Shown here one piece after another: positions 1 through 12,400 of a DNA stretch of 64,000 nt. The stretch is from Agrypnia vestita (lineage: Eukaryota > Arthropoda > Insecta > Trichoptera > Phryganeidae), in the NCBI GenBank assembly GCA_016648135.1, contig JADDOH010005086.1, positions 1-64,000 on the forward strand, written 5' to 3'. Under the pieces are notes generated by a model. The model was not told the origin of the DNA. It did no database searches and saw nothing but the letters and a program-made list of their open reading frames with translations. A program made the position numbers and the translations under genes. The number at the start of each line of letters is the position of its first letter. Within the stretch, counting starts at the first letter, position 1.

Positions 1-171
1 TTGATTTAAAATATAATCGGTGATGTTTTTGAGTTGAAAATGGAACGACAGGTCACAACAGGATTTCTCTATTGGGAAAAAATTACGTTTTTCAAATTCG
101 ATACGCGGCCGTCGATAAATAAATTATTTTGTGCCTGTCGGATATGTGCGTCCGCGGCCCAGGGGGGGTTA
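1..171 (+). repeat. Dispersed repeat R1, copy A (3' end only)
   Basis: These bases are nearly identical to 2022-2193 and resemble the reverse complement of about 59108-59195. They share the stretch beginning TTGATTTAAAATATAATC and, in copies A and B, end in a G-run followed by TTAA. The repeat runs off the left edge of the window. Its family is not recognised. Confidence 0.8.
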
Positions 172-184
172 AATGACCACAGAT

Positions 185-365
185 GTCCCTAATGAGACAC
201 TATATTGAAGCCCTATGTACACCCAAAGAATACGAAAGAAAGAAAATAAAGTTTCGTCTCTGTGAGACATCTATAATGTACATTGATTGATTAATGATGT
301 CCCTGGGACAAAAATCCAGTTCTGTTCTGAAAAATTTGGACATACTCAAAATATTATAAATTATT
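185..365. repeat. Fragment of the 20.4-kb palindromic MITE family
   Basis: The words CCTATGTACACCCAAA, GTTTCGTCTCTGTGAGA and CATCTATAAT recur at 20359-20907 and 56346-56900. The tail with TTAATGATGTCCC and AAAAATTTGGACA also recurs near 56815-56885. This is a truncated family member. The open reading frame at 287-532 lies on repeat sequence and is not taken as a gene. Confidence 0.6.
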
Positions 366-679
366 CTTCACTAGGTAATAAATTTCCCAATTATTACATA
401 GATGCACAAATAGAGCAAGTAGAAATGGATATCTTGTACAAACTGTATGGACATGGTTCGTATAAAAAATATCTATTTTTATTTAAATTCTTAAATATTG
501 TATATTTTGACACTCAATTACTCAAATGTTAACCTAATGTGAATCCTTATCCTAATTGCAAGGCGATGCGATTCTCATAAGCCTGCGTCTCTCTGCTGGA
601 TGTAGAGAGTTGTCAGCTCCGTCACTTCAGCCTTCTATCCGTATATTATTATTATTATTATTGATAATGGGCAGGCAGC

Positions 680-1019
680 TTAAGCTGATAGGCCCATATC
701 ACTGTCTCTCATTTGAATATCCAGCCTATTCTTAAATTGGTTGACACTGGCTGCAGACACAACATCCTCGGGCAAACTGTTCCACATATTGACCACTCTA
801 TTGCTTAAAGCATGCTTTCTTGGGTTACACGAGAACCGAGACTTGTTCAACTTCAGATGATGTCCTCGAAGGCCCACATTAGTGTTAAATGCAAACATAT
901 CTGTCATATTAGGAATATTGTAGTAGCCCGATAGAATCTTGAATGTCTCGATGAGGTCACCTCTTGCTCGTCGCTCCTGAAGAGTGGGCCGTTTCAATAC
1001 TCTCAGCCTTTCCGCATAT
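680..1019 (-). pseudogene. LINE reverse transcriptase C-terminal remnant
   Basis: On the minus strand this reads as the extreme C-terminal tail of a non-LTR retrotransposon polyprotein. Typical blocks are RRARGDLIETFKIL, LRGHHLKLNKSRF, SNRVVNMWNSLPEDVV and NQFKNRLD, all conserved downstream of the reverse transcriptase domain in animal LINEs. Only about 110 residues remain, with no catalytic domain, so it is a 5'-truncated dead copy. A short ATT microsatellite lies just beyond its 3' end (about 645-662). Assignment to LINEs is firm; the clade is not resolved. Confidence 0.8.
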
Positions 1020-1247
1020 TCCAGGTTTATTATTACTCACTCTTTAGATACGGTCGGTCAGGATTCACGTCTCTTATCCAAGTTCAAGTTCGATTAAAGG
1101 TGATTTTGAGGTTTGCTCGCGTTTCAGTTGCATCTTTGGAGAATTGCAGTTATTTGGCAAAACTATAATACTCTTTACCTTTTGAAATGAACATTTGAGC
1201 TGCTAATGAACTAAATTAATCAACAAATGATTGGTGCTTTATTTTAG

Positions 1248-2628
1248 TAATGACGACTTCCACTCCGGAGAAAGCCGATGGTCTGAAAGCGTTACAGGAT
1301 GCGATAGACAAAGTCAGAGAAACCATATTAGCCAAGAAAGGAGTGTTCAATGTGCAAATGGCGGTAAGTTCCATTTTACCTATCGATGTAGTTCAGAGAT
1401 AGAGTGCCACCACGATAACTAGGCGTGCGAGGGAGGGTTCTGTTGTCGCCACTGTTGCGAAACAGAAGTTGCCAGGTTGTAAATTTATTACACAATACAT
1501 AATGTACTGAATGTCCGGTGACCAGTGTCAGTATAAATTTGGTCGGGTAACAGCGCGCTCCACGGCGGCCGCTCTATCTGTCAAACTATCAGACATATGT
1601 TTATTAGAGACAACACTACAATTAATAATAATAATCTTCTGTGTGATATATTTTGTTGCACGGCACGGCACACGACGGGACATCGCACTCATAACACATA
1701 AATATGATACACTTTCACACACACACATATTTCAAATAAACACAACAAAATTGCGTGTATTTTTGTTAATAAATCACTATTAGTATTCAATTGAATCATA
1801 AACCAACAAAAACTGACAAATATCGCAAAACATATCGTATATATTTGTATATACGTGTACAAATAAATCGAAAATCGAAAAAAATAAATCGTATTTCCCG
1901 CGCACATTGCGCGTGACCTTGACGATGGAATATTTGAATTTCGATTGCACAACACGCGATCAGGGCGCCATCTATAACAATTCTATACGATTTTGACGGC
2001 AGAAAAACTTCTGTTTTGATTGTTGATTTAAAATATAATCCGTGATGTTTTTGAGTTGAAAATGGAACGACAAGTCACAACAGGATTTCTCTATTGGGAA
2101 AAAATTACGTTTTTCAAATTCGATACGCGGCCGTCGATAAATAATTTATTTTTTGCCTGTCGCATATATGCGACGCGGCCCAGGGGGGGTTAAAAAGGTG
2201 TCTTTCTCAAACACACTATGATTTACAGATTTATCCATAGCATCTTCAAATACACGTTTAAACAATGTTGTTTTAAAACAGAATGCAAAAATTTTTCCCG
2301 AATCATTTTTTTATTGGTGTGTACCCATAAACCTGTTTATTGCATGGTTTTAAAATTTTATCATATGTATCAATATGTATGTGATATTATAATTGATACT
2401 TACAAATACTCTCTCACACCACAGCCGAAGGTGGTCACAGCCCTGGACGAAGCCGAGCTCGCACGACAGATGGAGAGAGCCGAGGCCGAGAACGCCGAGG
2501 TGGCCGGAGACTCGGATCAGGAAGAGGACGAGGGTATGGGAGGCAACATCAGTTCGGGTGGCGAGGGGGAGGGTGAAGGCGAGGGGGAGACGCCCAAGGC
2601 CAACGGAGAGGCCAGTGACGAGGATTAG
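1248..2628 (+). CDS. eIF2alpha: Translation initiation factor eIF2 subunit alpha, last two coding exons
   Basis: Exons are 1248-1363 and 2425-2628. Exon one follows a TTTTAG acceptor and ends at a GTAAGT donor in phase 0; the next exon follows CACAG. The joined reading contains KKGVFNVQMAPKVV, then DEAELARQMERAEAENAEVAG, the highly conserved C-terminus of eIF2-alpha. That subunit of the cytosolic eIF2 complex delivers initiator Met-tRNA and is phosphorylated under stress; the Ser51 region would be in exons left of the window. The protein ends in an acidic tail with a GE repeat (GEGEGEGE) before a TAG at 2626. The first exon begins with two bases of a split codon, so upstream exons exist. The 1,061-bp intron has been invaded by repeats. 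Identification rests on recognised family sequence and is confident. Confidence 0.93.
1421..1535. repeat. Repeat shared inverted with 22660-22775
   Basis: The block with GAAACAGAAGTTGCCAGG, AATTTATTACACA and GTCCGGTGACC is the reverse complement of sequence at 22660-22775. It lies within the eIF2-alpha intron, just upstream of repeat R1 copy B. Its family is unknown. Confidence 0.65.
1600..2193 (+). repeat. Dispersed repeat R1, copy B
   Basis: This 0.6-kb element lies in the eIF2-alpha intron. Its reverse complement is at 59108-59612 in a JHEH intron. Shared words include CACGGCACACGACGGGACAT and CGATTGCACAACACG; the right end matches copy A at the window start. On its minus strand a short reading frame (1728-1528) contains MSRRVPCRATKY, also open in the other copy, so it may be the 5' end of a transposon gene. 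The superfamily is not recognised. Confidence 0.75.
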
Positions 2629-3560
2629 ACCGGGACGACAGTCAGGGGGTGGAAATCGGCGCAGTGTTTTTTATACGTGTGACTTTGACAACAGTTTTGA
2701 AATTATACTGTAAACTCTTTGTTTTGGTATATGGTGTTGCATTTTTGCAACTACGTCATTTTTGTTTCACATGTTACAGACGGTGGGTTATGTTTTACGA
2801 CATGTGGTGTCTAATCTTAAAGTCGTCAATATGTACTTTTTATTTTTAAATAATCGAATACGAAATTTTAGTTCAATTTACTTTCGATATGAAGAAAGTA
2901 ATTTCTTCAGCATTGTACATTGCCTGTTGATAATTGTGACTATATTTACACTATGAGTGACAGTTTAATTCCGAGAACTACATTGATGTTTAATTTTTAT
3001 CATTGTATATACATTTGAAAAGCGAAAATGGTCGATTTCAATTACATATTAACATATGTACAATCGCAACTGTAACACAATTGTAATAATAAGTACATAC
3101 ATTATCCTGACAATATGACTCTCAAGATTAATTTTTTTTGTCTAATACCATGTAGCGAGCTCGATGCCATCAGTCTCTTGGCTTGCTTTGGGTTTTTCTG
3201 TCACTGACGCTGCGCTATTTTATTCTCAGATGTAGCAAGTTAATTTTTCTCAGACCAAACACTGCCGGCAGTTTGGTGCTTTCTTCTCTAATGCTAAATC
3301 TCGATTCTGTGATCAGCTCGCTGGTAAACTTGTTTTTTAAGGTACCTAGCTAATTTATCTTGAATATTTGTTATGTACAATCGGATAAAGAATGCATCAT
3401 GTGACAAAATACAAAGGGGAGTTATTTTTATCGTAACCTTTTTTTGTCTCGGCACCCGAAACGACGTGACACATGAATTAAACAAACACACATCTGGTAG
3501 AAAATCAAACTCGTCATCGTACAACAAAACAAGATGCCGTGTATTTAAATATAATAAACA
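2629..3560 (+). other. Probable 3' untranslated region and poly(A) signal of eIF2-alpha
   Basis: About 0.9 kb of AT-rich sequence follows the stop codon with no supported coding region. The most convincing AATAAA signals are at 3553-3558 and near 3609. The actual cleavage site cannot be fixed from sequence alone. Confidence 0.45.
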
Positions 3561-3717
3561 TATTTAAGCTAATTGTACACAGTTCTTTTTATATCGAACT
3601 CCATTTATAATAAAATTATATCTAAAATTGTTGTTTGAATCTTTTTTATTTATTTTTTCCTAAACTTCCCAATTTTTTTTGTTTTAAAGAAATACAGATG
3701 CAAACACGTGACTCATT

Positions 3718-3836
3718 AGATTAAGCTAGACGCTTATGTTCTAAAAATAGGACTAACTTGCTGGTATCTTGGAATGGGGCTCAAATCACCAACCACTAGG
3801 CGAGAGTCGTGACCATTGCACCAACAAGCTAATCAA
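3718..3836 (-). repeat. tRNA-headed SINE-A, copy 1
   Basis: Read on the minus strand it begins with a tRNA-like head (AGCTTGTTGGTGCAATGGTC) and then a tail with CAGCAAGTTAGTCCTATTTT and AGCGTCTAGCTTAATC. The same head and tail order occurs at 13213, 44385, 56508 (minus) and 62410. This is the usual layout of an insect tRNA-derived SINE transcribed by RNA polymerase III. Confidence 0.75.
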
Positions 3837-4449
3837 TAAATAATTAAATCTCCGCCCTTAATAAATTTATGTAGAAAGATATCTGCAATTTAATTTTCAT
3901 AATTTAGATGATGCGGATCTGGAAGGTAAAAACTCTTTAAAGATAAGATCAGAACATATTTATAAAATCTAAACATTTAATTAATTTTATTTAAAATTTC
4001 ATCCTCATTTTTGTTGTAAGTTACATACTCATCTTGGCACAGGTCCATCCTAGTGAGATGGGAGGAGGGATACACATGAAACACTTTAAATTTAGTAAGT
4101 TTTTATTTATCACTGAAGTCACTGGACGCAAATTTAAGTGGAGCACTATTCTTTAATTCACATTAATTTCGCACTAATCATGCGTGTTTGGAACACTTAT
4201 TCGTCCTTCTGGAATATTCATTGTCTGTGAATTGCCGTTGGTTGCTTCTGGTTTCGCTTTATCTGTGGTTTTGCCAAAACATCACTGACAAAACTGTTGT
4301 CTCGTTGTCTGATTCTCTCGATGGTGTTCGTCCACTTATAGGTATATGTACATTTTCAGGTTTCCAGACATTTCGTGAATCTAGTAGTTTATTTGAGATC
4401 CTTGTAGTAATTTCCAATTTACTATAAAATGCGCTGTAAAATCATAAAT
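3837..4449. other. AT-rich intergenic stretch, nothing recognised
   Basis: No gene, tRNA or clear repeat boundary was seen. The frame at 4188-4427 has no recognisable similarity and no splice context, and is not supported. Confidence 0.5.
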
Positions 4450-4860
4450 AGGCTTGATGACAGTATTAGGGAATTAAAGAATAAGTGATTTTAGAGAAGA
4501 AAATATTTTGAAATTTGAAATTGAGATTAATAACATTTTCAATAAAATAAAAGTATAAAATTGTGCAATCCGCCATTTTAACTGAAACACCGGTCAGAGC
4601 GAATGACGTCATGTCTCGGTACCCATCACCGTGTCTTTGAACCATTGCCACAGACACAATGCAATGTTTGCTGAGGCTTGACGTCACGTAGTCGAAATGA
4701 CGGCTGCGGGCGTTTTTGCGCGAAATTAAAAATATGTAGATGAAAATGCAATTATTTGCGTAAAAATTTAGTTTATTAATGAAATAATGTTATTTTCGGT
4801 AATAGCAGACGTGTACCTACAATATAGAATGTTATTTCAAAATCTGTCATCATGCCTACT
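4450..4860 (+). repeat. Dispersed repeat R2, copy 1
   Basis: About 410 bp are repeated in the same orientation at 44776-45186 with roughly 90% identity by eye. Shared words are GAATAAGTGATTTTAGAGAA, CTGAAACACCGGTCAGAGCG and TGACGTCACGTAG. The two copies are 40 kb apart. No terminal repeats or coding sequence were recognised. Confidence 0.8.
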
Positions 4861-5157
4861 ATGTACGTGTTTATTCTTTCTGTTTCTTCAGTCTCGTGAC
4901 AAAATATATGCTTTTTGGCATATATAAACACTGCTGTGTTGTATACCTTGAATTTGAACATAGTTACAGCTACGTTCCAACTCAAGATATATAACAGAAT
5001 AGAATTTCCATCAATGACAGTTCTCCATCAACAAATAAAAAATCTAAAATACACACATATTCACTTACTGAATTGCATTTTGCTTGTACAAAAAGGAGAA
5101 AATGAAACAGCAAGCACATTCATTTAATTATCATAATAACACATTATGAATTTAATT

Positions 5158-5355
5158 GTGGGGTATAAAAGCAAAGGCAACAATATCCAAAAAATAAAAA
5201 TAAATGTTTTTAAAGCAGTCGCCGAGGATTACTATCATATTGCCTATAAATGTTGAGGCTGTGTTTCCTATAAATTCTCGAATTCAGCACATTATAAATT
5301 AGTAATCCTCGATGACTGCTTTGCCTGCTTGCTGCCTTTGCTTTTACACCCCACA
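5158..5355. mobile_element. Palindromic MITE-B, copy 1
   Basis: It has long imperfect terminal inverted repeats. The left starts TGTGGGGTATAAAAGCAAAG and the right ends with its complement. Sub-ends AGGATTACTA and TAGTAATCCTCGATGACTGC fold on each other. The family has five members in the window (also 5893, 11186, 26528 and 37393). It has no coding capacity. Confidence 0.8.
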
Positions 5356-5470
5356 ATTGAATTTGAATTTGATCATCAGCAACAGCACCTGGAGAGTGTG
5401 CAATTTTCATAACACCATCATCTTGATCTAACTCGATGTCGTCACTTATCAGAATTGCTATTGGTTAAAT

Positions 5471-5724
5471 GAGTCGTATATTTCCAGACACCGCTAACTC
5501 CAAACCAAAAAAATTTACAGCAGATCAAGTAATTTTTACCTTATTGTGTGAGATGTCATTACCTACACTGTTAGTTTTTCTAGAAAGTTTGTTATAAATG
5601 TAAACAAACTTTCTAGAAAAACTAACAGCGTAGGTAGTGACATCTCACACAATAAGGTATAAATTACTTGACTTGCTGTAAATTTTTTGGTATGGAGTTA
5701 GCGATGTCTGGAAATATACGACTC
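5471..5724. mobile_element. Near-perfect foldback MITE
   Basis: Two arms of about 118 bp (5471-5588 and 5604-5724) are inverted copies separated by only about 15 bases. The arms start GAGTCGTATATTTCCAGACA and meet at CTAGAAAGTTTG / CAAACTTTCTAG. The flank AAAT is on both sides and may be a 4-bp target duplication. A transcript would form one long hairpin. Confidence 0.85.
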
Positions 5725-5892
5725 AAATATCACTTGGAAACCTGGCATCTTAGCTTGAAAATATTTTTTTGCGTGACTCGTATTTATTTTGCATCCTCTA
5801 AACATGCCCAGAGAAGTATAACTTCAAAAATAAATTAATAAACACTATTCTCTTGGTTGTATTGTTTATGTGTGAAATTAAATCGGATTAAA

Positions 5893-6134
5893 TGTGGGGT
5901 ATAAAAGCAAAGGCAGCAATATCCAATAAATTTTAAAAAAATGTTTTGCTGTCACCGAGGATTACTAATTTAAAATGTACTGAATTCTAGATTTTATGTA
6001 TCTATTCATTTCAAAACTATGTTTCCTATCCTAAAATTCTAAAATCTCGAATTCAGTACATTATAAATTAGTAATCCTCGATGACTCCATTAATTTTTTT
6101 TTCTATATTGCTGCCTTTGCTTTTATACCCCACA
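5893..6134. mobile_element. Palindromic MITE-B, copy 2
   Basis: Same ends as the copy at 5158 (TGTGGGGTATAAAAGCAAAG and complement), with the AGGATTACTAATTT inner motif and its inverted partner. The two copies are only about 540 bp apart, on either side of the foldback MITE at 5471. Confidence 0.82.
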
Positions 6135-6406
6135 AATTGATTTGACATTTATATTGTTCACTTATTACAAAAACTACATATTCTGTATAGGCGGGTACGT
6201 TTGTATTTTTTTTTTAGCTGGGTAGGTACTGCATTCACTAAGATGTTCCCAAATTGTAAATTTTTAAAGTGTCCAAATGTAAGTTTGACACGGATTTGCA
6301 AATCGGTAAAACAAGTTTGTGGCTGAACACGGATGGCACAGATGTCTCCCATCCAAAATAATTATAATGCCGGGCGATTGCAACACTTGCCTTGCCATAA
6401 TGGCCA

Positions 6407-9400
6407 CTACGCAGAGTTGATGGTGTAATTCGGTGTGTACCGGGAGCAAGTGGCCAGCGGGTAATTAGCAGCGGCCTTGTTAAGGCGGTACTTGTCGCAA
6501 GCCAGTCGCTGATGACGCTGAAGGTACTGGGGCTGGCTGAAGGGCTTGCTGCAGAGGGAGCACTGCCACGGCCAGCTGTGGTGGCCGCGGGCCCGCTGAT
6601 GCGCGCGCAAGTTGGACCTGGGACAGTAAAACACAATCATATACATAACAGGGAGACTTCGCAGTCCAGTGAGCATGATGCTAGCATCTCATACCGGGGA
6701 GTTCTGGTTTCGATTCCACGAGTTGTAAACCTATACATTATATTCAATCTAGATTGAATTTTAGGGAAAAGTATACTGAATAACTAGTAGAATACTAGTA
6801 GGGTATTGGAATAAAAACTGATATTTTGCACTATATAGATTGTAGAAATTCGGCTCTCGACGTTTCGCTAGTCATTTCACAACGTCTTCAGGAGAGTCCC
6901 CAATTACCACGGGGGTCAAGGTCAAGTTGAGAATCGAATCTCTACACATCTACGCGATTTGTATAGAATACATGTTTTTGCTTCAATATTTTAATATGTG
7001 GAACGACCGTGACATGAATCTTTAATTTTTAGTAGAATACTAACCATTACACTACCGAAAAGTAAGTGAGATGTGAAAAAAGCAGTTAAAAAATGCCTTA
7101 AGTTCTTTATTAATACTACCCTGTTAAGTATTTCAACAAGGGTAATCGTTTAGAAAATTATATTTAATTGAGTATTGAAGTACAATCTCAAGAATTTATA
7201 AATAAAGATGTATGTATATCAAAAATAAAAATCGGGGCACCGGTGCATTGCAAGTGCAAGAAATCAGGATATATATTAGTAATGGAGTTAGAGCGCTCAT
7301 TGAGAAACAAAATAAGGAAGGTAAAATACATACATACATATCTTGCGTTTGTCAGAGGAATGGTTACCAAGATATCTCTTAGAAAATTTGGCTGGAGGGT
7401 CTTCCCCCAACTATGCTGGGATAAATGGCTAAATGGAAATATATGTAACGCGCCCATTTTATGTATAGTTTCAAACATTTTTAAATAAAATAATAGTTTA
7501 ATATAAGTGTGCAAATAATAAAATAACGTCTTTGTAAAAAATCATCCAATTTCTACGGAAATTTTATCCTCCAGGGTGGTGTAACCCCATAAGAAAAAAA
7601 TATGATTGTTTAATAAAATTTCAGTTTCTATTTTATTTACGTATTTATTCCAGTATGTGGGGAGGTAGTGCAGTCCCGCACATTCCATATAAGTATACAT
7701 ATATTGAATTTTGATATAAGCGATATATAAAATATGAAAGGTACATAAGATATATAAATAAATAACGTATATAGGCAAAAATTATTAAAGTACATAGGAT
7801 ATATATTAACAAAAGAAATATAAAGTGCGAACCGGAAAAGTAAATTATAATACAGTAGAGCCTCGATAATCCGTACTTAGGCTAATCCGAACGTCTCTAT
7901 AATCCGAACTTCCTAATGATCCCCCCTCTATTACCGTGGCGGTGGTTGATGCCGTATTTTTCTGTAGTTACATAAGAGCTCTCGATAAAATAAATCACGC
8001 AAGCATCTTTAGCCTAAACAATTCAATGCAACAGAAAAGAATTTAGAAGAAAGTGACGACAGCTTTGATGCTGAAGACGATCTCCCAATCAGAAACTGTG
8101 GGTACACATAAAAAACCAAAGAGGAGAATTTGAGATTGTAGCCCAACTTAAGCAAGGGACTCACGAGTCTGAGAATGACTCTTCTTTTGACGATTGTTCT
8201 ACTCAAAATGTCAAGAAAATTTCCCAAGCTCAAGCTATATCAGCACTTAATATTTGCTTGAACTGGGTAGACGAAAATGAGCTCTCGTTATCCGAAAAGA
8301 TGTTGCTTCGTAAACTAAGAGACACAGCCTTTTCTTGGTCGATAAATAGAACCCGCCAGACTAAAATTGACCAGTTTATAACTATATAAATGTATTTTGT
8401 TCATTACAAGTCATTAAATATTATTTTCTAAAATAAACAGTTTTATTTATTTAACATACTATAATCTCAACTCTCCGTGAGTCCGCACAGGGGTAAATTT
8501 TTGGCCGTTCGATTATCGACTACTGTAGTTATATTAACATAAATAAGTCAGAAGAACGCACTTTAGCAAGCTGTGACATCTTGATTAGTGATGGTCAAAC
8601 TGTTATTTAAAACCAGTTATTTTCGGTACAGTTATTTGGGATTTGCATCTGATTGTATCGATGATTGGTACAGTAGCCGGCAAACATCTTGAAATTTTTA
8701 GGCGTAGTGGGAGAAAGTTTGCGCATGTACCATTCCACCAACGAGACCCAAATTTTGTCTTCTGCGCATTCCCCCACTACGCCAAAATTTTTCAAGAAGT
8801 TTGCCGGCAACGATATAACTATTGTGTGGTGCCGATGGCTGATCGTTGAATTGCAAAAAATAACATAACCTAACCTAATCTGACAATAGACGCTCAAGTT
8901 TATGGTAGACCGGATGACAATTGCTTTCATCACCTTCAGCATGGGCGAATATTGAAAATATTTTTAATTACCTACATATAAATTAATTTTGGGAATCATG
9001 AGAACAAACAGTTGGGGCAAAAATATATTTAATATTGTTTTTTTTGTGGACTGTTTTATTTCAAAATCTTATAAAAAAAAAAACTAGGAGTATGTTTGAT
9101 AGATATTGCGTTTAAGGCAAATTTCACCACATTTTCTTATATCTTCTCTAGCGTTTTGTAGTGCATTTTCATATGGGAAGATATGAAAATAAAATTGATT
9201 AATAATCAGGTTCCACTTATTTTAAATGCGGATATCTTCCTAAAATTAAACAAATAAATTGTTTAATCACTTATTAAATTACAGAGATTTTCTAAAAATA
9301 AAGAAAATTACTCCACTTTGTGGGTCTTATGACTGTATGGACTTGAGTTTTTTTTCTCAATAATATTACAAAATAATTGAATATCTTAAAATCATCAAAA

Positions 9401-12400
9401 TTATTATTTGAAAAAAATGTATTTGACAGTCAGTTGCAATTTATGTTTTATTTTATTTATTTATTTAATAGATAAATACATTTTCTTTGCAATTATAACA
9501 GTTTACAGTTTTCACAAGGTATTTCGCTTCTATATGTGTAATATTACTTGTGAGTAGGAGAGGTTTAAAATGTATTTAATAGTATGTTGTACATACTAAG
9601 TATGTACCAGGTGCGTGCAGTGGGAACAAGAAGCATAACTTTTATTTAACCGTATATTTGGGAAAAAAATATCAATATTAAATATTTATCTGGCAAAGTA
9701 TCATGAAAAATTAAAATTTGAATGAAATGTTAATGATTGTGATTTGAATATTATGAGATATATCTCTTGGGTATATACATATATATATATTTGAGTTTCT
9801 TTTAAAAATATATGCTTAGGAAAAAGTCATGCTTCTTGTTCCCACTGCACGCCCCTGGTTTGTACATATAAGAAAAAAAACTAATATGCAATAATGTGAG
9901 ACAATAGTAAAAATAAAGTAATAATAAGCATAACATTTGTAACAGTGTGCAATTATTATTTAAAAATGAATATAATAAAGAGAAAATAATGGAAAATTAT
10001 AAGCAAAAACATTGTTTTTAAAAATATATTTTATCTTTGATTTAGGTTTTTTTAACCATTTTTTACAGTGTTGAAATTTTTTAACATCAATAAATTAAAT
10101 GAATTCATATTATTTAAAATAAATACAAAAACTCGAAATTTCGTTCTAAATTCCTGATTTCAGCTATTCATTCAAGGCACTGCATATTTTCTTGATTAAA
10201 TAGCTGAAATCAGCAATATTGGCAAAGATTATGATTTTTTATGTGTTTTAAAATAATATATATTCTTTTGAATTATTGAAGTTAAAAAATTATCAACTTA
10301 GTAAAAAGGGTTGAAAAAACTACAAGAAAAATATTTTATTCTAATAAACGGTGTTTTTTATAATACTTGTTGTAAGTAACAGGTCCATATAGTCATACAA
10401 CCACAAATTGGAGTAATTTTGTTCATTTTTAAAACATTGCTGGTTTGGTAATATATTAATCGATTAAATAATATATTTTGTGTCATTTTAGTAAGACATG
10501 CTTGTTTAAAATATATGAAACCCGATGAATAAATTTTAACTTGATGTTTTTATACAAAAATGTGATACAAAATTAATGCAAGAGAGAAAATGTGGTGAAT
10601 TTTGCTAGCAATGCCTAATGTGAACTTTTTTGTAATTTCTTCAAAAAGTGCAAAATAATTTTGTGGAGACATCATTAATATAATCAATAAAAATGAACTT
10701 TGTTTCCACTACTTTTGTATTGAACAATATCAACATGTTCCAAAGCCCATGGCCCCTTCGCCAGGGTACAATAATAGTATACTAATAAATAAAAAATCGA
10801 AGTATAGACAATATTAAATATCAAAATATTAAAAAAAATAAAAAAATAATTATATATATATATATATGATATATTATCTATATATTATTGTGAAAATATG
10901 AAGTACCTGCTAACATGAAAACAAATTTAAAAGATGTCTATTTGTAAAAGGACCTGGTTTTTTATAATATTCAATTTACTATTAATACTTTTTCTTATTT
11001 CCAAAATTTCTAATTTATCAAACTGTGTTTCTGTATAATTTATATGTAAAATTTGTATACCCTTATTAGATAATATCAAAAGAAAGATCCATATCCAAAA
11101 GATGGTTAGGAAATTCAGAATAATTATTGTAGGTAACATATCTACACTCATATGGAAAATGAAAAGGGATTTAATAAACATTATTCAAAGCAAAGGCAGC
11201 AATATCCAAAAAATTAAAAAAAATGTTTTGAATAGAGTCACCGAGGATTACTTATTTGAAAAAACTGAGTTCTATGTATCTATTCCTTTCAAATTCATGT
11301 TTCATATAAATTTATAAACCTACATTATAAATTAGTAATCCTTGATGACTGCATTAATTTTTTTGGATATTGTTGCCTTTGCTTTTACCCCACATATAAT
11401 GAAACATGTTAAAACAGAACGGTACATAAATGAAAATATTTTCCTCTCGTTATTAATTACTTTGTTCATAGATGGCGGTAGTGCTATGGATAAATGCCCT
11501 TAATAAGAAGCTAAATTGTGCACATTTATAAAAGTGCCCCACTAATGCTTGACGTAGCATTAGTGGGGCACTTTATAAAGGCACATCGCTCTAGTAAAGC
11601 TAGTTTACACTCTTACATCTACAGATGATGAAGCCGTGCAACGAAAAACTTTATAAAACAAATATAAAATGAAAAACAAACGTCCCTCCAAGGAACTGAA
11701 AAGCATCACCCACCTGTCAGCGAAGCTTTTCTGACAAGATGGCGTCGGACATACGAAAGGCCTTTCTCCCGTGTGTAGCCTGGCGTGTCCCTTCAGCACC
11801 CAGGGCCTGTCGAAAGTCTTCCCGCACACCTCACATCTGTGGAGTTGTACACCCTTCCTTTTAGGAATCACTTTCGCGACTACAGAACTTCCATGAAATT
11901 GAGAACTTTCACCAGAACCACCATCGTAACTTTTCACATTGTTTTTGAATACTGCGTCGTTTAGATTCGTAGCGATATTTTCCGCGTTGGAATCCGGTAA
12001 GCGACGATTCACTTCATTGTAAAACTTATTGTGTCTTCGTCGTTTGTTGGACTTGCTGGAACGCAAGTTGTATTTCTTGGAAGCGTCTGTCAAACAAAAC
12101 GGAATGTTATTTTGTTTATCTCCCGGGCACACGTTTGTATCGGAAGCGTAAATGTAATCTTCGGTATTTTGAAAACTGGCCGTACAGTCGCTTTTTCTCA
12201 GTAAATTCAAATGAAAACGAGTAGAAATTGAGATTTTGTCCGATTGCAGCGAGTCCGAGATTTTCAGTAGAGGAGAATCATTCTTGCGTTTCTTTAGAAG
12301 TTTTGCGCCGCTCGTTTTCAATCCTGAAAATGTGATAACAAATAATTTAGATATAGTAATTCTCCGATAAGGTAGATTCTATGCGATAAATTTCTAAACT

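Noticed and set aside
8607..8942. Overlapping open frames on both strands
   Set aside because: They come from the symmetry of a foldback element and show no protein family.
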